A DNA stretch of 64,000 bases from Kineosporiaceae bacterium (GCA_016713225.1 JADJPO010000004.1:310001-374000); one strand, 5' to 3'. Shown: positions 25,960-35,153, counted from the stretch's first letter. Numbers and translations: made by a program. The notes: generated by a model not told the origin, from the letters alone.

Positions 25960-26750
25960 TGGCAGGTCGCTCCAGCCGGCTGGCCGGCGACATGCCGGCG
26001 GTTGCGAGCGCCCCCGCCGGATCGGCCGAGGAGACGGTGCTGCGCCTGGCTCAGGTGCCGCTCGACCACCCGTTTCGCCCTGCGGCCCGTCATGCCGCGA
26101 TCGAGGCGAACCTGCCGCTGGTGCATCACCTGGCCCGCCGGTTCACCGGGCGCGGGGAGCCCTATGACGACCTGGTGCAGGTGGGCACGATCGGCCTGCT
26201 GAACGCCGTCGACCGGTTCGACCCCGAGCGCGGCAGTTTCACGGCCTTCGCCGTCCCGACGATTCTCGGCGAGATCCGACGACACTTCCGTGACCGGGGC
26301 TGGGCGCTGCGCGTGCCTCGTCGGTTGCAGGACCTGGCCCGCCGAGTCAGTGAGGCCCGTGAGGTCCTCACTCAGCGACTGGGGCGTTCGCCCACGGTCC
26401 AGGAGCTGGCCACCCACCTGGACATCGAGCCCGACCTGGTGCTCGATGCGCTCGAGACCGCCGCCGTCTACGCCACCGTGCCGATGCCCACCTCGGCCGA
26501 GGGCGTCGAGCTCGATCTACCGATGGTGGAAGAGGACTACGACACGGTCGAGGTGCGCGCCACCCTGCGCCCACTCCTGGCCGGCCTGCCGGCCCGTGAA
26601 CGGCGGATCCTGGTGCTGCGCTTCGTCCGTAACCTGTCGCAGTCGCAGATCGCCGCCGAGGTGGGCCTGTCGCAGATGCACGTCTCCCGGTTGATCGCCC
26701 GCAGCCTCGCCACCCTGCGTCGCTCGCTGAATCCGCAAGACCTGTCGTGA
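25959..26750 (+). CDS. sigF: RNA polymerase sigma factor, SigF/SigB family
   Basis: 263 residues. Region 2 (about 50-120) includes NLPLVHHLARRFTGRGEPYDDLVQVGTIG in family order, region 3 includes RLGRSPTVQELATHL, and region 4 has SQSQIAAEVGLSQMHVSRL near the C-terminus as the -35-binding helix-turn-helix. The GTG at 25959 overlaps the rsbW TAG by one base, with CGGAGG in the end of rsbW, so synthesis is coupled to its inhibitor. SigF/SigB factors drive general-stress and stationary-phase regulons. I could not identify a convincing SigF-type promoter upstream of the pair. Confidence 0.95.
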   Translation: MAGRSSRLAGDMPAVASAPAGSAEETVLRLAQVPLDHPFRPAARHAAIEANLPLVHHLARRFTGRGEPYDDLVQVGTIGLLNAVDRFDPERGSFTAFAVPTILGEIRRHFRDRGWALRVPRRLQDLARRVSEAREVLTQRLGRSPTVQELATHLDIEPDLVLDALETAAVYATVPMPTSAEGVELDLPMVEEDYDTVEVRATLRPLLAGLPARERRILVLRFVRNLSQSQIAAEVGLSQMHVSRLIARSLATLRRSLNPQDLS

Positions 26751-26771
26751 GCCCGTGGTGAGCCGAACGAC

Positions 26772-27152
26772 TCAGTGATCGGAGGCCGTCGGCTCGCCAC
26801 CGTCACGCACCAGGGCCAGCACCCCGAGGCCGGCGATCAGACACAGCGCCAACACGCCCACCTCGACCAGTCGGTGGATGCTCAAGGCCTCGGCGGCAAC
26901 GGCTCCGAGCAGCACCTGCCAGAGCAGGATCGGTGAGCGGGCCCAGCGCCGCCCGGCCACCAGAGCTCGTGCCAGGACCACCAAAGCGGCTGCCACCACG
27001 AGAAAGAACACGGCCATGACGATGGCAGCGGGCAGTTCGGTGGCCTGACTGGTGACGCTCGACACCGCGAGATAGACCCCGAAGCCACCGACCAGCGCCG
27101 CTTCGATCAGGACGGCGACCGCCACGACACGCGCAAGCATGAGCGTCAGCAT
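26772..27152 (-). CDS. Hypothetical four-helix membrane protein
   Basis: 126 residues with four hydrophobic segments separated by short loops; the central basic loop is AGRRWARSP and the C-terminus is acidic (RDGGEPTASDH). I do not recognise a family. The ATG at 27152 is used, but the second ATG at 27140 is also possible and neither has a clear ribosome site. A 12-bp tandem repeat begins 2 bp upstream of the start and so lies in its promoter or 5' region. It converges on sigF, 21 bp away. Confidence 0.7.
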   Translation of the reverse strand: MLTLMLARVVAVAVLIEAALVGGFGVYLAVSSVTSQATELPAAIVMAVFFLVVAAALVVLARALVAGRRWARSPILLWQVLLGAVAAEALSIHRLVEVGVLALCLIAGLGVLALVRDGGEPTASDH

Positions 27153-27153
27153 C

Positions 27154-27234
27154 TCACTGCACGCGTCACTGCACGCGTCACTCCACGGGTCACTCCACGG
27201 GTCACTCCACGCGTCACTCCACGGTCACTGCACG
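27154..27234. repeat. 12-bp tandem repeat array, about 6.7 units
   Basis: Units follow TCACT[G/C]CACG[C/G]G: two of the CACGCG form, two TCACTCCACGGG, one TCACTCCACGCG, one shortened by a base and a partial. Such arrays mutate by slippage, so copy number probably varies between strains. It abuts the start of the leftward membrane protein and lies far upstream of whiB1. Confidence 0.9.
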
Positions 27235-27524
27235 ACGCCCGGCTCGACGTCACCGCGTGGCCGTACGGATGCCGGCGGCCACCTGACAGCGTCATTGCTC
27301 TACGCATCGAACCCGTACACACCGTGAAGAGCACCCATCAGTGGACTGCGATCACGGACGGTGACCCTTGACGTGAGTTGAAGGTCACTGTTGGTTGCCG
27401 GAGCGAATGGTCCGAATGGTTGATGTCGTGCTCACCAGCGACTATTACTGTTAGTAGGGACACGAACACAGGTGACCTTGGGTAACAATAACGGTTTCAT
27501 AGGAGTCTGTTGACGTGCAGAAAC

Positions 27525-27544
27525 CTTGTGAAGCCGGGCACAAG
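27525..27544. promoter_or_regulatory. CRP-family-like binding site upstream of whiB1
   Basis: CTTGTG-N8-CACAAG is a perfect 6-bp dyad; its core TGTGA-N6-GCACA differs by one base from the CRP consensus TGTGA-N6-TCACA. In M. tuberculosis whiB1 is controlled by the CRP homolog Rv3676. The site lies 166 bp before the whiB1 ATG. Promoter position is not resolved, so activation or repression cannot be predicted. Confidence 0.5.
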
Positions 27545-27709
27545 CGTGTGAGGCTGAGCGTTATCGAAAGCAGGGGCACGCAGGACTGCTCTCTGGAATC
27601 ATCGATTCCCACACACACCTTCGGCAGGGATTGATCCCTTCCGTCCGGATTCCCCCCGGTCGCCGACACGACTACGAGTGCCCCTCGGGGCGAAGGAGAG
27701 AACCACCTC

Positions 27710-27958
27710 ATGGACTGGCGGCATCGCGCAGTATGCCTCGATGAGGACCCCGAGCTGTTCTTCCCGATCGGGAACACGGGGCCGGCACTGCTGCAGATCG
27801 AAGAAGCAAAGGCGGTGTGCCGGCGCTGCGACGTGCTCGACACCTGTCTTCGCTGGGCCCTCGACACGGGCCAGGACGCCGGGGTGTGGGGCGGTCTGTC
27901 CGAGGATGAACGTCGCGCACTCAAGCGACGCAATGCTCGGGCTCGCCGCGCAGGGTGA
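27710..27958 (+). CDS. whiB1: WhiB-family iron-sulfur transcription factor, WhiB1-like
   Basis: 82 residues starting MDWRHRAVC, the WhiB1-type N-terminus. Four cluster-binding Cys at about 9, 37, 40 and 46 (C-x27-CxxC-x5-C), the turn GVWGG at about 59-63 and a basic DNA-contact tail RRALKRRNARARR are all present. A good ribosome site (AAGGAGAG) precedes the ATG. WhiB1 binds a 4Fe-4S cluster that reacts with NO and partners with the primary sigma factor; it is essential in mycobacteria. The gene is monocistronic, with a long upstream region and a strong terminator after it. Confidence 0.95.
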   Translation: MDWRHRAVCLDEDPELFFPIGNTGPALLQIEEAKAVCRRCDVLDTCLRWALDTGQDAGVWGGLSEDERRALKRRNARARRAG

Positions 27959-28006
27959 CCTGCGTACCACGCATCCGACCTCCTGTCCGTATCACCTACT
28001 CGACCG

Positions 28007-28049
28007 GAACGCCCCGGGCTCGGCCTCACGGCCGAAGACCGGGGCGTTC
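28007..28049. terminator. Bidirectional terminator between whiB1 and the histidine kinase
   Basis: An 11-bp stem (GAACGCCCCGG and complement) encloses a second 5-bp stem CGGCC/GGCCG. It begins 49 bp after the whiB1 stop and overlaps the last codons of the convergent histidine kinase, so it can serve both transcripts. Confidence 0.7.
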
Positions 28050-29594
28050 TGTTGCGCGTGGAGCGGTTCGGCCCGTGCCGGCCCGCCCGGTCATCGGCCG
28101 ATTGGACACGGTCACATCGACGACCACCTCGGTGCCGCCGGTCTTCGGGCTGTTCCAGGTGATGGTGCCCCGCATCTCACCGCCCACCAGGGCCTGCACG
28201 ATCTGGGTCCCCAGACCGTCCTGCCCCGGCCGGAACCCCTCGGGCAGACCGCATCCGTCATCACGGACCACGGCCCGCACGGCGGTCCCCTCGCGCAAGG
28301 CGATGATCCGCACCTGGCCACCCCCTCCGGGAGCCAGGCCGTGCTCGACCGCGTTGGTCACCAGTTCGGTGAGCACCAGGGCCAGCGGCGTGGCGTTGGC
28401 GGCCTCCAACTCACCGAAGTTGCCCTCACGGCGCACCGAGACCCCACCACCGGCGCCGGCCAACTCGACGGCCAGGGCCACGGTGCGGTCGACCACCTGA
28501 TCGAAGTCGACGGTCTCGCCCAGGCCGGTCGACAGCGTCTCGTGCACCATGGCGATGGTGCTCACCCGGCGCATCGCCTCGGTCAGTGCCGCCTTGCCGT
28601 CCGGTGAGGACAACCGCCGCGCCTGCAACCGCAACAGCGCCGCCACGGTCTGCAGGTTGTTCTTGACCCGGTGGTGCACCTCGCGGATGGTCGCGTCCTT
28701 GCTGACCAACTCCCGTTCACGACGACGCAGTTCGGAGACGTCGCGCACCAGCACCAGCGCCGCCGTCCGCTCCCCCGCGACCGTCAGCGGGATCGCCCGC
28801 ATCGACAACGCCGCCCCCCGGGTCTCGATGTCGCTGCGCCACGGCGCCCGACCCGAGAGCACCAAGGGCAGTGACTCGTCCACCGGCCCCGTGCTGTCCA
28901 GCAACGGGGTGACCACCTCGGCCAGGGAGCGGTCGACCAGCACCCCGACGTACCCGAGCCGGTGCAGCGCCGACACGGCGTTCGGACTGGCGTAGGCGAC
29001 CCGGCCCTCGGAGTCCAGCCGGATCAGGCCGTCACCCACGCGCGGTGCCCCTCGGCGCGGCCCACTCGGAGCGCCCAGGGAGGGGAAGTCCCCCGCCGAG
29101 ATCATCCGCACCAGGTCGTCGGCACATTGCAGGTAGGTCAGTTCCAGCCGGCTGGGAGTACGCGAGGAGCCGAGGTTGGTGTGGCGCGACATCACCGCGA
29201 GCCGGCGACCGCGGGCCACGACCGGCACGGCCTCCTGCCGCACCGGCACGTCGTCCAGCCACTGCGGATCGCGATCGCGCGCCGGACGCCCGGTCTGCCA
29301 GGCGTTCTCGACCAACGCATTCGCGGTGCGCGTGACGATCTTGCCGACGCGGTCGTCGTGAAACGACGTCGGCCCGGTGCTCGGCCGGCACTGCGCGACG
29401 GCGAGCCAACGGCCGGCGTCCGGACCGGACTGCATCGGCACCCAGAGCACCAGGTCGGCGAAGGACAGGTCCGACAGCAGCTGCCAGTCGCCGACCAGCA
29501 GGTGCAACCAGTCGACGTCCGGCGGGGCCAGATCACCGGTGGCGCGCAACAACTCCTGGAACGTCGGCACCGCGATCGACCCCGTTTCGCTCAT
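28026..29594 (-). CDS. PdtaS-like sensor histidine kinase (HisKA_2)
   Basis: 522 residues, soluble. An N-terminal GAF-like domain (about 1-180) and a PAS domain (about 190-295; RLDSEGRVAYASPNAVSAL) precede the dimerisation/phosphoacceptor segment EVHHRVKNNLQTVAALL and a HATPase domain with TELVTNAVEH (N-box) and DDGCGLPEGF (G1). The HRVKNNLQ form is HisKA_2, as in mycobacterial PdtaS, which signals to the ANTAR antiterminator PdtaR and has been reported to sense c-di-GMP. No pdtaR is in this window. The ATG overlaps the NAD-GDH stop (ATGA), which is unusual and suggests co-expression with the metabolic gene. Confidence 0.88.
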   Translation of the reverse strand: MSETGSIAVPTFQELLRATGDLAPPDVDWLHLLVGDWQLLSDLSFADLVLWVPMQSGPDAGRWLAVAQCRPSTGPTSFHDDRVGKIVTRTANALVENAWQTGRPARDRDPQWLDDVPVRQEAVPVVARGRRLAVMSRHTNLGSSRTPSRLELTYLQCADDLVRMISAGDFPSLGAPSGPRRGAPRVGDGLIRLDSEGRVAYASPNAVSALHRLGYVGVLVDRSLAEVVTPLLDSTGPVDESLPLVLSGRAPWRSDIETRGAALSMRAIPLTVAGERTAALVLVRDVSELRRRERELVSKDATIREVHHRVKNNLQTVAALLRLQARRLSSPDGKAALTEAMRRVSTIAMVHETLSTGLGETVDFDQVVDRTVALAVELAGAGGGVSVRREGNFGELEAANATPLALVLTELVTNAVEHGLAPGGGGQVRIIALREGTAVRAVVRDDGCGLPEGFRPGQDGLGTQIVQALVGGEMRGTITWNSPKTGGTEVVVDVTVSNRPMTGRAGTGRTAPRATERPGLRP

Positions 29595-32500
29595 CCGGTA
29601 CTCCGGACGACGCCACGCAAGGTCCGCAACGCCACCGACAACGATGCCAGGTCGCCCTTCTCCAACCGCCGCACCTCCTCCAAGGTGTTCGTCGCCCGCC
29701 CGACGGCAGCGGTGTTCGCCCGCTCCCAGGCGGCGATCCGCTCGTGCGGCGGCATCGGGGCATTCGGTGAGGCGGTGAGCACCGCGACCGTCAGCGACTC
29801 CAGCGCCGCGTAGAGGTCGTAGCGCAGCGCCGCCCGGGCCAGGGCCTGCCAGCGATCGGCCCGGGGCAGCTGGCTGATCCGGGTGAGCATGGCATCGACG
29901 GCATAGCGGTCGGACAACGCCGTGTAGACCGGCGCCACCTCGGCCGGCGTGGCATCGACCTGGGTCGAGATCTCGGTGATGTCCAGCAACTGGAACTCGT
30001 TCAGCAGCGCGGCACCTTGCACCGCCAGGTCCTGCGGGATCCCCATCCGCACGAACTGGGCGGCGTCCGCCTGCAGTTGTTCGGCCTCCGACCCCACGGC
30101 CAGCTCGGGCATTCTCGGGCCCAGCTCGGCGACGACCGGCGCGAACCGGGCGATCTCTGCGCCGACGTCGATGACACCCGGTCGGGTCTGCAGGAACCAC
30201 CGGACGGCGCGGTCGAGCAACCGCCGGAACGCCAGGTAGAGCGCGGTCTGGGCCTCGGTCGAGACCTGGTTGTCGAGCGCCTCCACCGAGGCCACGAAGT
30301 CACGCAGCCCGAAGATCTCCCGGCAGACGGTGTAGGCCCGTGCCACCTGTTGCGGGGCGGCCCCGGTCTCTTCCTCGGACCGGAACGCGAAGGTGATCCC
30401 GCCCCGGTTGACCATCTCGTTGACCAGGCACGTGGTGATGAGCTCGCGCCGCAGCGGGTGGTCGGCCAGGTTCGCGGCGTACCGCGAGACCAGTTGCCCC
30501 GGGAAGTAGTCGCGCAACGTGCCCTCGAACCACGGGTCGTCGAGCAGGTCCGAGGCCATCAGGTCCTCGGTCAGGGTGATCTTGGCGTAGGCCACCAGCA
30601 CCGAGAACTCCGGTGAGGTCAGGCCCTCGCCGGAATCGGCCCGCACCGCCAGCGCGGCGTCGTCGGGCAGGAACTCGAGCTCGCGGTTGAGCAACCCCCG
30701 GGTCTCGAGTGAGCGCATGAACCGCTGGTGTACCCCGAGCATGCCGTGGGACTGCTTGCGGGCGTTACCCAGCAGCACGTTCTGCTCGTAGTTGTCGCGC
30801 AGCACCATCCGACCGACGTCGTCGGTCATCTCGGCCAGCAGTTGATTGCGCTGCTTGCCGGTGAGGTCACCGGCGGCCACGATGCGGTCGAGCAGGATCT
30901 TGATGTTGACCTCGTGGTCGGAGCAGTCCACACCGGCCGAGTTGTCGATCGCATCGGTGTTGATCCGCACCCCGTGCTGGGCCGCCTCCACCCGGCCGAG
31001 CTGGGTCAGTCCGAGGTTGCCGCCCTCGCCCACCACGCGGCAGCGCAGCTGTGCCCCGTTGACCCGGATGGCGTCGTTGGCCTTGTCGCCGACCTCGGCG
31101 TGAGTCTGACCGGCGGCCTTGACGTAGGTGCCGATGCCCCCGTTCCAGAGCAGATCGACCGGCGCCTCGAGGATCGCCGTGATCAGCTCGGCCGGGGTCA
31201 TCGACTCCACCCCGGCGGGCAGGGAGAGTCGCTCGGCCACCTGCGGGGTGATCGTGATCGACTTCGCGCTGCGCGGGTAGACCCCGCCACCGGCAGAGAT
31301 CAGCGAGGCGTCGTAGTCCGCCCAGGACGAGCGCGGCAGGGCGAACATCCGGGTGCGCTCGGCGAAGGAGGTCGCGGCGTCCGGATCGGGGTCGAGGAAG
31401 ACGTGCCGGTGGTCGAAGGCGGCCACCAGACGGATGTGCGGCGAGAGCAGCATGCCGTTGCCGAAGACGTCGCCGCTCATGTCGCCGATGCCGACGACGG
31501 TGAACTCCTCGCTCTGCACGTTGCGGCCCATCTCGCGGAAGTGCCGCTTGACGCTCTCCCAGGCACCCTTGGCGGTGATACCCATCGCCTTGTGGTCGTA
31601 GCCGACCGAACCGCCGGAGGCGAAGGCGTCGCCCAACCAGAACCCGTACTCGGCGGCGAGCCCGTTGGCGATGTCGGAGAACGTCGCGGTGCCCTTGTCG
31701 GCGGCGACCACCAGGTAGGTGTCGTCCTCGTCGTGCCGGACGACGCGCGAGGGCGCCACGACGCCACCGCCCGCCAGGTTGTCGGTCAGGTCGAGCAGCC
31801 CGCTGATGAACGTGCGGTAGCAGTCGATCCCGGCCGCCAGCCAGGCCTCCCGGTCGACGGCGGCGTCGGGCAACAGCTTGCCGACGAAACCGCCCTTGGC
31901 CCCGGTGGGCACGATCACCGCGTTCTTGACCGTCTGGGCCTTGACCAGGCCCAGGATCTCGGTGCGGAAGTCCTCCGGACGATCGCTCCAGCGCAGGCCG
32001 CCGCGGGCCACCTTGCCGAAGCGCAGGTGTACGCCCTCGACCTTCGGGGAGTAGACGAAGATCTCGAATGCCGGCCGCGGCGCGGGCAGGTCGGGCACCG
32101 CGCTCGGGTCGAACTTGAACGAGACGTAGTCCTTGAACCCGCCGGTGGCATCGTGCTGATACGCGTTGGTCCGCAACGTGGCCCGGATCAAACCGAGCAT
32201 GGCCCGCAGGATGCGGTCGTGGTCGAGGCTGGCCACGCCGTCCAGCAGAGCGGTGAGCTTGGCGGTCAGCCGCTCACCCTCGGCGAGCCGAGCCGCGTGG
32301 CCTGCGGCGTCCTCGGGGTAGGCGTCGGGATCGAAGCGTGCCCGGAACAGCTCCACCAGCGTGACCGTGATGGGCACGTTCACCCGCAGGCACCGCTCGA
32401 TGTAGTCCTGACTGAACGTCGTCCCGGTCTGGCGCAGGTACTTGGCGTAGGCCCGCATCACCACGACGGCCCGCCAGCCCAACCCGGCCAGGAGTACCAG

Positions 32501-34534
32501 CCGGTCGAAGCCGTCGCTCTCGGCCCGGCCGGCCCAGGCCGCCGTGAAGGCCTCGCAGAACAGATCCCGCGAGATCGTCGGGTCGGGTACCGCCCCGCCG
32601 TACCGCAGCCCGAAGTCGTAGACGTAGCCCCGCTGATCGTGGCCGGTCATCTCGAGGACGTAGGGCCGCTCGTCGACCACCTCGACGCCGAGGTTGGACA
32701 GGTACGGCAACACCTCGGTCAGCGACAGCGGCGCCAGCCGGTAGAGCTTGAACCGGCGCTCGTCACCGGCGCAGCCGACCGGCTGGTACAGGTTCATGGA
32801 CAGCGCCCTGGCACGGGCCGCCTCGACGTCCGGGCCGGCGTTGGCCTGGGCTGCCAGCTGCTCCAGCCGACGCAGGTCGCTCACCGCGACCCGGGCGTCG
32901 AAGTCCTCCTTGTAGGCCTCGGGGAAGGCCTGACTCCAGGCACGCTGGAGCTTGGCGGCCTCCTCCTCACCGGTCTCGGACTGCAGGGCGTCGGCGAAGT
33001 CCTCGTCCCAGGCTCGGGTGGCCTCGACCAGCTTGTCCTCGAGGTCGGCGGCATCGACGTCCGGCAGGGTGACCCCGGGATCGACGCGGACGACGAAGTG
33101 CAGCCGGGCCAGCGCCGACTCGCTGACCCGGGCCGTGAAGTCGACCGAGCTGGCCTGGAACGCCGTGGTCAGCACCTCGGCGATCTTGAGTCGGACCTTG
33201 GTGGTGTAGCGATCACGGGGCAGGTAGACCAGGCAGGAGATGTAGCGGCCGTAGACGTCCTTGCGCAGGAACAACCGGGTCCGCCGGCGCTGCTGCATGT
33301 CCATCACGGCGCGCGAGATGGTGCCCAGGTCGTCCACGGAGATGTCGAACAGCTCGTCGCGCGGATAGGTCTCGAGGATCTGCAGCAGGTCCTTGCCGGA
33401 GTGGGTCTCCTCGGCGAAGCCCGAGCGTTCGAGCACCTCGGCCACCTTGCGGTTGACCAGCGGGATGCGCCGCACGCTGTCGGTGTAGGCACTCGAGGCG
33501 AACAACCCGAGGAACCGGCGTTCGCCGACCACCTCACCGGCGGCGTCGAAGGTCTTGACGCCGATGTAGTCCAGATAGACCGAGCGGTGCACCGTGGCCC
33601 GCGAGTTGGCCTTGGTGACGACGAGCAGGGTCTTCTCCCGGGCCCGGGCGCGGGCCGCGACGCTCAGCCGGTCGTAGCCCGAGCTCGTGGTCGAGTCGTG
33701 ACGCAGGATGCCCAGACCGGTGCCGGTCTCGGCGACCAGCACGTCGTCCTGCCCTTCGTGGGCATCGGCCAGGCGGTACTCGCGGTAGCCGAGGAAGGTG
33801 AAGTTGCCCTCGGCGAGCCAGGCCAACAGGGTGCGGGCCTCGGCCACCTCCTTCTGGTCGATCCCCACCGGCGGGTCGACCGCCAGGTCGGTGATGATCC
33901 CGCTGACCCGGGTCATCATCATCGGCCAGTCCTCGACCGCCACCCGGACGTCCTCGAGCACCCGGCGCAGTTCCCGGGTGATCTCCTCTTGGCGTGAGGG
34001 CAGGGTCTGCCGGTCGATCTCGACGTGGGTCCAGGACTCGACCATGCTGTCGTGGGGGTGATCGCCGGAGTGCCACTCGCCCGGCCCCAGGTCGAGCACC
34101 TCGATCAGCTCGCCGGTCACCGTGCGGCGGACCACGAGCTGCGGGTGCACGATCAGATGGATGCCGCACCCGAGCCGGTTGAGCTCGCTGATCACCGAGT
34201 CGACCAGGAACGGCATGTCGTCGGTGATGATCTCGATCACCGTGTGTCCGGCCGACCACCCGTGGTGTTCGACCGTCGGGGTGAACGTGCGCACGATCGC
34301 CGTGCCCTGCGGCCGCGTGGCGGCTGCCTGCCGATGCGACAGCGCCGCGCCGGCGAGATCCACCGGCTCGCGAGAGCGCATCTCCTCCACCGGCATGTAC
34401 CGGTAGTACCGCGTCAGGTAGGTGACCAGATCGTGCTGAGACTCTCGGGATCCCTGCCGCTCGGCGGCCTCGACCGCCCGGTCGATGATCGATGCCCGCT
34501 CGTTCTCCTGCAGCGCCACCGCGTGGGCCGTCAT
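29591..34534 (-). CDS. gdh: NAD-specific glutamate dehydrogenase, 180-kDa class
   Basis: 1647 residues from the ATG at 34534 (GGAGG 8 bp upstream), the normal size of the large L_180/GDH2-type enzyme. The N-terminal third holds the ACT-like and helical regulatory segments (HGWSAGHTVIEIITDDMPFLVDS in family order). The catalytic core (about 800-1200) includes FGKVARGGLRWSDR, PTGAKGGFVGK with the substrate Lys and VGIGDMSGDVFGNGML for NAD binding. The C-terminal domain is long and helical. It deaminates glutamate to 2-oxoglutarate with NAD+, a catabolic reaction, and fits the nearby pruA, which supplies glutamate from proline. It is coupled downstream to a histidine kinase gene. Confidence 0.96.
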   Translation of the reverse strand: MTAHAVALQENERASIIDRAVEAAERQGSRESQHDLVTYLTRYYRYMPVEEMRSREPVDLAGAALSHRQAAATRPQGTAIVRTFTPTVEHHGWSAGHTVIEIITDDMPFLVDSVISELNRLGCGIHLIVHPQLVVRRTVTGELIEVLDLGPGEWHSGDHPHDSMVESWTHVEIDRQTLPSRQEEITRELRRVLEDVRVAVEDWPMMMTRVSGIITDLAVDPPVGIDQKEVAEARTLLAWLAEGNFTFLGYREYRLADAHEGQDDVLVAETGTGLGILRHDSTTSSGYDRLSVAARARAREKTLLVVTKANSRATVHRSVYLDYIGVKTFDAAGEVVGERRFLGLFASSAYTDSVRRIPLVNRKVAEVLERSGFAEETHSGKDLLQILETYPRDELFDISVDDLGTISRAVMDMQQRRRTRLFLRKDVYGRYISCLVYLPRDRYTTKVRLKIAEVLTTAFQASSVDFTARVSESALARLHFVVRVDPGVTLPDVDAADLEDKLVEATRAWDEDFADALQSETGEEEAAKLQRAWSQAFPEAYKEDFDARVAVSDLRRLEQLAAQANAGPDVEAARARALSMNLYQPVGCAGDERRFKLYRLAPLSLTEVLPYLSNLGVEVVDERPYVLEMTGHDQRGYVYDFGLRYGGAVPDPTISRDLFCEAFTAAWAGRAESDGFDRLVLLAGLGWRAVVVMRAYAKYLRQTGTTFSQDYIERCLRVNVPITVTLVELFRARFDPDAYPEDAAGHAARLAEGERLTAKLTALLDGVASLDHDRILRAMLGLIRATLRTNAYQHDATGGFKDYVSFKFDPSAVPDLPAPRPAFEIFVYSPKVEGVHLRFGKVARGGLRWSDRPEDFRTEILGLVKAQTVKNAVIVPTGAKGGFVGKLLPDAAVDREAWLAAGIDCYRTFISGLLDLTDNLAGGGVVAPSRVVRHDEDDTYLVVAADKGTATFSDIANGLAAEYGFWLGDAFASGGSVGYDHKAMGITAKGAWESVKRHFREMGRNVQSEEFTVVGIGDMSGDVFGNGMLLSPHIRLVAAFDHRHVFLDPDPDAATSFAERTRMFALPRSSWADYDASLISAGGGVYPRSAKSITITPQVAERLSLPAGVESMTPAELITAILEAPVDLLWNGGIGTYVKAAGQTHAEVGDKANDAIRVNGAQLRCRVVGEGGNLGLTQLGRVEAAQHGVRINTDAIDNSAGVDCSDHEVNIKILLDRIVAAGDLTGKQRNQLLAEMTDDVGRMVLRDNYEQNVLLGNARKQSHGMLGVHQRFMRSLETRGLLNRELEFLPDDAALAVRADSGEGLTSPEFSVLVAYAKITLTEDLMASDLLDDPWFEGTLRDYFPGQLVSRYAANLADHPLRRELITTCLVNEMVNRGGITFAFRSEEETGAAPQQVARAYTVCREIFGLRDFVASVEALDNQVSTEAQTALYLAFRRLLDRAVRWFLQTRPGVIDVGAEIARFAPVVAELGPRMPELAVGSEAEQLQADAAQFVRMGIPQDLAVQGAALLNEFQLLDITEISTQVDATPAEVAPVYTALSDRYAVDAMLTRISQLPRADRWQALARAALRYDLYAALESLTVAVLTASPNAPMPPHERIAAWERANTAAVGRATNTLEEVRRLEKGDLASLSVALRTLRGVVRSTG

Positions 34535-34645
34535 GCTTCCGCCTCCATGGTGGGGGCACCGTTGCCCCCGGCCAGCGCCGACTCTACCCATCTGTCCCCG
34601 GCAAGCGAACGAAGCTTCGTGAGCGTCGGCTATAGAGTCGCGACC

Positions 34646-35149
34646 ATGCGCCTGACAGCCGAGATCCGCTACCCGGACAGCGATCCCGCCGCCGTGTTCA
34701 CCATGCTCACCGATCGGGCTTTCCAGGAGCGCAAGTGCGCCGCCGCCGGGTCGCTGGCCTACGAGGTCGACGTGGCGACCTTCGAGGACGGCGGCGCCCG
34801 GATCAGCACCGAGCGCACCCTGCCCAGCGACTCGGTGCCCGAGTTCGTCCGACGCTTCGTCGGGGGCACCGTGCGGGTGAGTGAGCACGACGACTGGCAG
34901 CCCGAGGGGCCGGACGGCGTGAGGTCGGGCGAGGTGGTGGTCGAGATCCTCGGCGCCCCGGTGCGGCTGACCGGGACGTTGTGGCTCGGCCGGGACGGCG
35001 CTGACGTGGTGCACCGGGTCGAGGGCGACCTCAGGGCCTCGGTGCCACTGATCGGCAGCAAGATCGAGAAGGCAGCCGAGCCGGCGATCAAGGGGGCCAT
35101 CCGGGTCGAGGAGCGCACCGGACGGGCCTGGCTGACCGAGCGAGCCTGA
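34646..35149 (+). CDS. DUF2505 family protein
   Basis: 167 residues, cytoplasmic. The sequence runs RLTAEIRYPDSDPAAVFTML and later EVVVEILGAPVRLTGTLWL and IGSKIEKAAEPAI, the DUF2505 pattern; the fold is probably START/SRPBCC-like with a hydrophobic cavity. Function is unknown. A TATAGA -10-like hexamer lies at 34631-34636, only 10 bp before the ATG, and no ribosome site is visible, so a leaderless or near-leaderless mRNA is likely. It is divergent from gdh and convergent with the toxin gene (4 bp apart). Confidence 0.85.
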   Translation: MRLTAEIRYPDSDPAAVFTMLTDRAFQERKCAAAGSLAYEVDVATFEDGGARISTERTLPSDSVPEFVRRFVGGTVRVSEHDDWQPEGPDGVRSGEVVVEILGAPVRLTGTLWLGRDGADVVHRVEGDLRASVPLIGSKIEKAAEPAIKGAIRVEERTGRAWLTERA

Positions 35150-35153
35150 CCCG

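Larger units (their letters stand above)
27153..27709. other. 557-bp intergenic region upstream of whiB1
   Basis: No credible gene lies here; short open frames arise only from the tandem repeat. The left end holds the 12-bp repeat array (27154-27234). The middle (about 27300-27560) is richer in A/T and contains a CRP-like dyad at 27525-27544. The long leader before whiB1 and this A/T-richness suggest several promoters or regulator sites. Confidence 0.6.

Noticed and set aside
27146..27334. Short open frames in both strands of the 12-bp array
   Set aside because: They only translate the tandem repeat (SLHA or VTRG units) and lack ribosome sites.
18256..27455. The 10-mer TACTGTTAGT at 18256-18265 and 27446-27455, upstream of the PilZ and whiB1 genes
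   Set aside because: The shared stretch is short, distances to the starts differ greatly (about 25 and 255 bp) and both lie in A/T-rich DNA, so chance is likely.
30728..33997. A 1089-codon open frame antisense to NAD-glutamate dehydrogenase
   Set aside because: High GC third positions keep antisense frames open; the composition is His/Arg/Gly-rich without domain motifs, and the opposite strand is a canonical GDH.
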